This document shows positions 58,501-64,000 of a stretch of DNA of 64,000 nucleotides, piece after piece (position 1 is the stretch's first letter; each line of letters begins with the position of its first letter). The stretch comes from Dimorphilus gyrociliatus (Eukaryota; Annelida; Polychaeta; Dinophilidae), in the NCBI GenBank assembly GCA_904063045.1, contig CAJFCJ010000020.1, positions 1,046,916 through 1,110,915 on the forward strand. Reading direction: 5' to 3'. The translations under genes were made by a program, and so were the position numbers. Below the pieces are notes generated by a model. It saw nothing but the letters and a program-made list of their open reading frames with translations, had not been told where the DNA came from and searched no databases.

Positions 58501-59830
58501 TTCTATTTATCCAATATCTCAAGTTTTCACAAATTTGACAAATGCTTTTGATAAAAAAGAAATAGATAAGGAATTGATAGAATTGGCTAAATTTTCAAAG
58601 CAACATGTTCCAGAAGAACATGAAAAAGATGGTGCTAAATTTGTCTCAAATAGAATAAAGAAACTAGTTGAATTTGGAATAACAAATGCTCTAGTTTCTC
58701 TAAGTTCCACCGAAAGTCAAGCGACAAGAGAAGCAATAGCGCGAGTGTTCTTAGCGTGCACGGAGGATATCAAACATAGAGGATTAATAGTTCAACATGG
58801 CGGAGCAAAGGTCAATCCGATTTTCTTTTTCGTAACCATTGAAATTCTTAATATTTAAAAAAAGCAGGCTTTACTTAATCTCCACAAAGATAATACGAAG
58901 CAAGGGAAAGTGAAAGCCGCTCATTCCCTAGCAAAAATTGCTATAACTACTAACCCGGAAATTGCTTTTCCTGGTCAGAGAATGGTTGAAGTAGTTCGAC
59001 CATTAATATCTCTTCTCGGAATAGATAATACAGCATTAGAAAATTTTGAGGCCTTAATGGCACTAACTAATCTAGCGAGCATGAACGATGACAGTATTGT
59101 GTAAGTGACTGTATGACAGATTATTGAAACAGTTTATTTAAATTCATTTTTTTTGTATAGGAAGCGAATTGTATCTGAAAAAGGATTAACATATATTGAA
59201 CATTATGTCTACGAAGAACACGATATGTTAAGAAGAGCTGCCGTAGAATGCTTTTGCAATTTAGTTCAGTATGAAGACGTATGTATTCAACTGTAAATAA
59301 ATAAATAAGTTTATTTATTTAGACATTTTAATAGGTTGCGAAGATTTTTCTAGGAGAAAATGATAGAGTAAAGTTATTCCTTCTCTACTGTACCGAGGAG
59401 GATGAAGCGTTGGTTAGAGCAGCATCTGGTGCTCTAGCAGTGTTAACTTCTGAAGAGGAAATATGTAGGAGAGTTGTCTCGGTAAATATCAATATGTCTA
59501 TTTTTCACTTGGAAAATTTGCTTTTGTTAATTATATCTTGCTTTTCTATTGTAGTGTACAGAGCAGTGGATCGAAATTCTTGGGCTTCTTGCATCTCATC
59601 CTAAACCTGATATTCAACATAGAGGTCTATTTATTATTCAAAATCTAACGTCGTCTTCCAAAGAAACTTGCTCACGTGTAATTGAAAGCGTTTTATTCGA
59701 AGCCTTACAAGCAGTCTCTAGGATAGAGGAACCAGATAGAAAGAATTCAAAATTATGTGCAATGGAAGGATTAAAAAACGCCAGAAAATATGGATTAATT
59801 CAAGCTAATCCAGACTTGGACGAAGATTAA
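55559..59830 (+). CDS. UNC45: Myosin chaperone UNC-45
   Basis: About 17 exons; the first encodes only MGEVVN. The N-terminal TPR domain has QLKEEGNDLFKKEQYKEAVK, ENGVEQKLACFKNRAACYLK and KALFRRCQSYLALEKYEDSY. Central and UCS armadillo-repeat regions follow to the end: LSNLIVLSREDSTGSVLLSS, FLKNPSKDVDLRRWAAEGLA, FLSLNADIKEDL, ALVSLSSTESQATREAIARV, LLNLHKDNTKQGKVKAAHSL and LENFEALMALTNLASMNDDS. UNC-45 binds HSP90 through the TPR domain and folds myosin heads through the UCS domain. Length about 930 residues is normal. It is divergent from the HSP90 gene itself, 1.4 kb away between start codons. Confidence 0.95.
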
Positions 59831-60031
59831 CTTTCTAATTGTCAACATTGTGTGCGATTTTATTTTTTAAAGTTTATAATAGCATTTTTATAATTGAAAA
59901 GTTTAACAGAATTTGACAAAAACTACATATAAGGTGTGCAAGGTGAGCCTCAAAGGATATGCATATTTATAGATAACTATTGTCTGAAAACATCTATCTA
60001 AAAATTGTCGGTTTTCCACTTGAAAATATCA

Positions 60032-60913
60032 TTAATCCAAGTACCAAATGCAATCATCTTGCTTGTCTGCAACACCTGTTAACTTTCCATTTCTGATGGC
60101 TAGATATTTCTTTCCGTAATTAGCAAATATTATTACGGCTCTTTCTCCGTTTGTACTAGTTTCATCAGCGATTAATTGCCATTCCTCTGCTCCGTAATGT
60201 TGTCCTTTCGTGTAAATGTAATTACCATTAGGATCATAGCCCAAATATCCATTACTACTGTAATTTTTATAGAAGTAAATAGGAGAGTTCTTCTCTTTTC
60301 TTTCTTCTATCCAAAAGCTCGTTGCCTCAGGACTATTACGCAAGGTCAGAGTGCTTCTGCTGCCCGAAGCTGCATGAACTTTTACTTCTCCACTTTCGGC
60401 CAAATACTTTCCTTGTAATTTATGCTTGAAAGCTCTTCCGGGTTTTACGGCTGGTGGAGCGCTTACAGCTTTTTGGGGTCTAGTCATTTTGGTAACATTT
60501 TCGCCTACTCTATGTACAATCTCTTTGGCAAGCGATTGTATTCTCTTCTCCATATTATTATTCTCTCTAAAATCTATCCATAGCAGGCCGGCAGTTATAA
60601 TGCCTAACCATCCAGTGGCTTTAAAACTTTTCTCAGCCATGACAGGAACAATTTCAATATCTTGTGAATCAGTATAATTTAGCTCTTTTTTACAGTTTTT
60701 TGATTCCGAGTACTGATGGGTCATGAAGCAGCAAACAGCTGCAGCATTATCCACACCATATGCCATACTTTCGTTTATGTTTCCCGTCATTCCACCTTTT
60801 ATATCCATCCATACTGATATACCTAATTTCTCTAATCCATTATAAATTATTTCAACCATAGGTTGAATTCCGTGCTGATAAGATAACATAACATGCTTAG
60901 ACTCCATTTCCAA
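60032..60913 (-). CDS. TIR domain / beta-trefoil protein
   Basis: One exon, 293 residues, no signal peptide. Residues about 6-125 form a TIR domain of the type common in invertebrates: KHVMLSYQHGIQPMVEIIYN, ISVWMDIKGGMTGNINESMA, VDNAAAVCCFMTHQYSESKN, CKKELNY, IVPVMAEKSF and GWLGIITAGLLWIDF. The Glu in INESMA lies close to the catalytic Glu position of TIR NADases, so enzymatic activity is possible but not shown. After a linker (RPQKAVSAPPAVKPG) residues 165-293 look like a fascin/actin-crosslinking-type beta-trefoil: LQGKYLAESGEVKVHA, SSNGYLGYDPNGNYIYTKG, YGKKYLAIRNGKLTGVA. A cytosolic innate-immunity or NAD-signalling role is inference. Confidence 0.85.
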   Translation of the reverse strand: MEMESKHVMLSYQHGIQPMVEIIYNGLEKLGISVWMDIKGGMTGNINESMAYGVDNAAAVCCFMTHQYSESKNCKKELNYTDSQDIEIVPVMAEKSFKATGWLGIITAGLLWIDFRENNNMEKRIQSLAKEIVHRVGENVTKMTRPQKAVSAPPAVKPGRAFKHKLQGKYLAESGEVKVHAASGSRSTLTLRNSPEATSFWIEERKEKNSPIYFYKNYSSNGYLGYDPNGNYIYTKGQHYGAEEWQLIADETSTNGERAVIIFANYGKKYLAIRNGKLTGVADKQDDCIWYLD

Positions 60914-61672
60914 TTTTTGTTTGTTTTGTGATCAAGGAGACGCTATTGATTGAATATTTCCTGTTCGTATCGAAGGTGAAGGATCCCTCTTAAGTTGATG
61001 GCTCACTACCGGTATAAGAAATTTATAATCTTCTAAGACATGCTAGTTTGAAGGCAATATTATCAGAATATTTCAGCCATGCTTGACCAACGGAAGACAA
61101 AAAAATAGGTTATTTTCCAGGAAAATAATGCTATATATATTCTTATACAAAATAGCAAAACAAATAATAAAAGAGTTATATTTTGAAATATGCCATAACT
61201 TAAATATACGCTTCATACTGGGTATACTGAAAACAAAGTATACAGTGCATATATATATATACTGTTTATATACTGTATACTTGAAAATACGTCATAAACA
61301 AACTCATACAGAATATACATGAACTGTATTGTGTATTCTCAATACAATGTAAAGTATATACTGTTTAATTAGGTTTTTATATTTGTTTACGTTCTTACTA
61401 TCATAATTATCTAGTTTTACATGTAGCAAAGAACATGGCAACGTCAAAAAATTTGCAAATAAACCAGTAATTTTTTATAATTGAGAAATAGCCGACACCA
61501 ACTCCATCAAATTTGTATAAAACATAAATTCAAAATTTTCATTATCAGATTTAGTAGTATAGTTTTTGTTGTGTACTACATTCAATTATGAAACAGAAAG
61601 GTAATTGTCTTAAATCAGAATGAAAACATTGGGTGGCAGTTAACTGCATAGACAATACTGATAATCCATTTA
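60914..61672. other. Intergenic region with AT repeats
   Basis: About 760 bases between two minus-strand genes. It contains AT microsatellites and a TATACTGTATA motif at about 61269-61279, with related copies near 61230 and 61355. A short ORF at 61083-61322 is low-complexity and not supported. Confidence 0.45.
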
Positions 61673-62665
61673 TCATCGAAATTCGTAAATTGGAATGGAT
61701 CTTTCATCAACATAGTCTAATCGGAGTTCTTGAAACCTATAAAAATATTAAATTTTATTTTATAATATAATAATAATAATAAGGAAAAAAATCCTTACTG
61801 CTCTGAATTTGTATGAAAATAATAGCCTTCTATGTCTCCACTAGATTTTTCAAAGCATATATAATAAAATCCAGCAAACGATGCACCATTTATCTCGGTT
61901 ATTTTGTGATCAGGCACCAAAAAATGTTCTTTCCATCTCATAAAAATGTAATCACTTGATTTTAGGGCTTCGTAATCGAATTCATCCGAATTAAATGTCG
62001 TGCGGTAGGGTTGAAATGATTCAAATTTACTCTATAAGAAAGTAAAGCACTTGTATATAGAAGAACACAATAAGTCTTAGAATCAGTATTTATAAAGATT
62101 TTAATAATGATAGGGGAAAAACGTAATTCTCTAGAATTCATTATACGTTATTTATAACTAGTATCAAAGAACGTTTAAAAGCTCCGAAACGTGTAACATA
62201 AATCTATTATCGAACACACCCATATTAGGCATAAATACTCACCCAATGCTTTTTATCGGTATCCTCTTTCGCGTGCCAACGCCGAGTTAAAAAAGGAAAT
62301 TTCTCACTAATAATCTCACCATCAAAAAAAGTAGTTAAATTTGGAAATTCATCTGTTAAGCCTTTGATTTTCAAATAGCCACATACGTAATTTTGCTCTA
62401 AATCTACATACTGCAATTATATAAATAGGATTAAAATAACAATTTACAATTGTACGACAGTGATCTAGATATAGTTGAATTAATGGATACAAGAGTTGAA
62501 TACGAAAGAAGATCAAACCTGGATTGTAACTTCAACTTCGTACGTCGATCCTTTAGACGTCTGTGCACCGGAAAATTTTGCACCCGAATATAATCTCGTC
62601 GTTTGAACCCCCGGTTGCTTAGAGTTTGCCGGTAGTGGGGGAGTAATATTTAACAAACCAGGCAT
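61673..62665 (-). CDS. GID4: GID/CTLH E3 ligase substrate receptor GID4
   Basis: Four exons from 62665. Exon 1 encodes [39 protein letters not shown]; exon 2 [40 protein letters not shown] and EDTDKKHW; exon 3 [40 protein letters not shown] and [20 protein letters not shown]; exon 4 [20 protein letters not shown] then stop. The match to vertebrate GID4 is close throughout the beta-barrel. GID4 recruits proteins with N-terminal proline degrons to the CTLH ubiquitin ligase. The N-terminal region before the barrel is short compared with human GID4. ATPAF2 lies immediately upstream on the same strand. Confidence 0.96.
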
Positions 62666-62965
62666 AGTTTAGAAGTAAATTGACAATTCGAGTGCTATTC
62701 GCCAGAACAAGACATAAAGCGTTCTGTTTCCGAATAGGCATTGCGCATGCGTAGTATAACAAAGTTGCATTCTGGGTAAAAGTTGAGAAATTTAAGTACT
62801 AACCAAACGCCTTAGCAGTTTAATTTTTCAATTAAAGTATTAACGAATTTTACAATGAAAATAGAAGCTATAGATAAGGACACTTTCTAATTCATAATTT
62901 CAAGTATTCATTCATTTATTTCGCTAAGATAGTGTAAATTTATTCAGATTCATATAAATATAAAT

Positions 62966-64000
62966 TTAAGTCATTCTATTTATCCTTTTCGAATTGGAAG
63001 TTTCACTATTAGTAGTTAAATAGACAAACAAAGCTGCTGCAGCCAATTTTGCTTCACTTGTATATGTTTCAACATTATGAAACCATTCGACATTCCCCCA
63101 CTTTTGTGTCTAATTACAAAGTAAAATTAAAATAATTAGTATCTTTTAAAAGAAATGAAAAATTAAATTTATTATAGAAAAACTGTTATAAATGATACCA
63201 TCTTGCGTTAAAAAATATAAAATTATCTACCTGATAATCCTGTTCTAATCTAGATAAACTGACTGCTGTTTCCACGCTTATTTTTTTATCCACTAAAGAA
63301 AGTGCTAAAATAAAAGACTTCAACGTCTCAATCACTTGTTGAAATCCTGCGGAAAAGATAATAAAAATAAACGTCTTATAATTATAACATCCTATGCTAT
63401 TTCTTTAATTATTAACCGAATAAAGCCAATTCATTATAAGAATTAAGGTGTTGAGTGAATATTTGTTTCGTTTCCTTTGAGATGTTCAACATACCAATAC
63501 CATATGTCAAACCAATGTCAACATTATATCTAGAAAAATCAGTAGCCTTTTTTATATTGTATCGGAAAAAAGGATTTTTTGCACAAGTTTACCTTTCATT
63601 TGCCCATTCTATTATAGGATTCCATTTTTCGTTTTGAAGTTTAACTAAATCTTCCGGTTCTTTCATTCTGTAGCTAAGGAATTGGTTCAGTTGATATTTA
63701 ATATTTAAAGAAATAAGCGAAAGCTAACCATATCGTATCAGTATCCAAAAACTCTAACATCCCATTGATCGTTGTCACTTTATCCCGATGAGTTGGATTA
63801 TCAATTGATATATTGCAGAGAGATGTCTATTTTTTAGAAAGAAAAATATTGCCCTGTGAATATCCTTTTCTATAAATATCAAAATATACTTAATATATGC
63901 ATATTGTATTTTTTGATAACATCTTCTTGTGATTCCCATTCATTAAGGACCGCCAAGGCTAAAGCTTCCGTTGGTACAATGAATAAATTTCCTCCAGGTG
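62966..64000 (-). CDS. ATPAF2: ATP synthase F1 assembly factor 2 (5' end outside window)
   Basis: Six exons are visible; the start lies beyond the right edge. In reading order: GGNLFIVPTEALALAVLNEW and ESQEDVIKKYN; TSLCNISIDNPTHRDKVTTI and MLEFLDTDTIW; MKEPEDLVKLQNEKWNPIIE and WANER; YNVDIGLTYGIGML; FQQVIETLKSFILALSLVDK and VSLSRLEQDYQ; TQKWGNVEWFHNVETYTSEA, ending SKRINRMT at a TAA (62966-62968). PTEALALAVxxEW, NPIIEWA and QKWGNVEWxH are signatures of ATPAF2/Atp12, the mitochondrial matrix chaperone for the F1 alpha subunit. The N-terminal presequence is not in the window. Confidence 0.95.

Noticed and set aside
60176-60677. Plus-strand ORFs opposite the TIR/trefoil gene
   Set aside because: Shadows of the minus-strand coding exon, which has clear domain content.

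Overview
This is a gene-dense, AT-rich window from an animal nuclear genome. Nearly all genes are split by short introns (mostly about 50-150 bp, GT-AG, AT-rich), intergenic gaps are often only 100-600 bp, and most products are conserved animal proteins. The compact layout, the lophotrochozoan-like thrombospondin superfamily gene and the cilia genes suggest a small-bodied spiralian such as a compact-genome annelid. That placement is inference; no rRNA or mitochondrial marker is present.

Left part (1-12.3 kb): a single-exon LRR membrane receptor-like gene, a 4.4 kb stretch with no recognisable gene, a short NFAT-type Rel-homology gene behind a CRE/TATA promoter, and a small single-pass membrane protein on the minus strand.

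Middle (12.3-26.2 kb): one very large exon-rich secreted protein joining more than 20 leucine-rich repeats, FN3, a fibro-slime/PA14-like domain, cadherin-like repeats, F5/8C (discoidin), GCC2/GCC3 and EGF modules, thrombospondin type-3 repeats, the thrombospondin C-terminal domain, a LamG-like domain and an acidic tail after a furin-like site. It looks like a mega-thrombospondin-type matrix protein and is the most striking item here.

Right-centre (26.7-44 kb): compact housekeeping genes: TYW4/LCMT2 (tRNA wybutosine), CIAPIN1/anamorsin (cytosolic Fe-S), PIH1D2 (dynein/R2TP-type chaperone), RPS12, an unknown protein with a CtBP-type PLDLS motif, MED10, RPL24, NDUFAF6 (complex I), an unknown small protein, SDHAF3 (complex II), GST kappa and CFAP96.

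Right part (45-64 kb): a cytoplasmic SH2-tyrosine kinase with a CARD-like N-terminus and a non-canonical SH2, a BTB-BACK protein, cytosolic HSP90 divergent from its co-chaperone gene UNC45, a TIR/beta-trefoil protein, GID4, and the 3' part of ATPAF2 running off the right edge. HSP90 with UNC45, and GID4 with ATPAF2, are neighbours worth examining for shared regulation or old synteny. All exon joins were made by eye from reading-frame phase and splice consensus.
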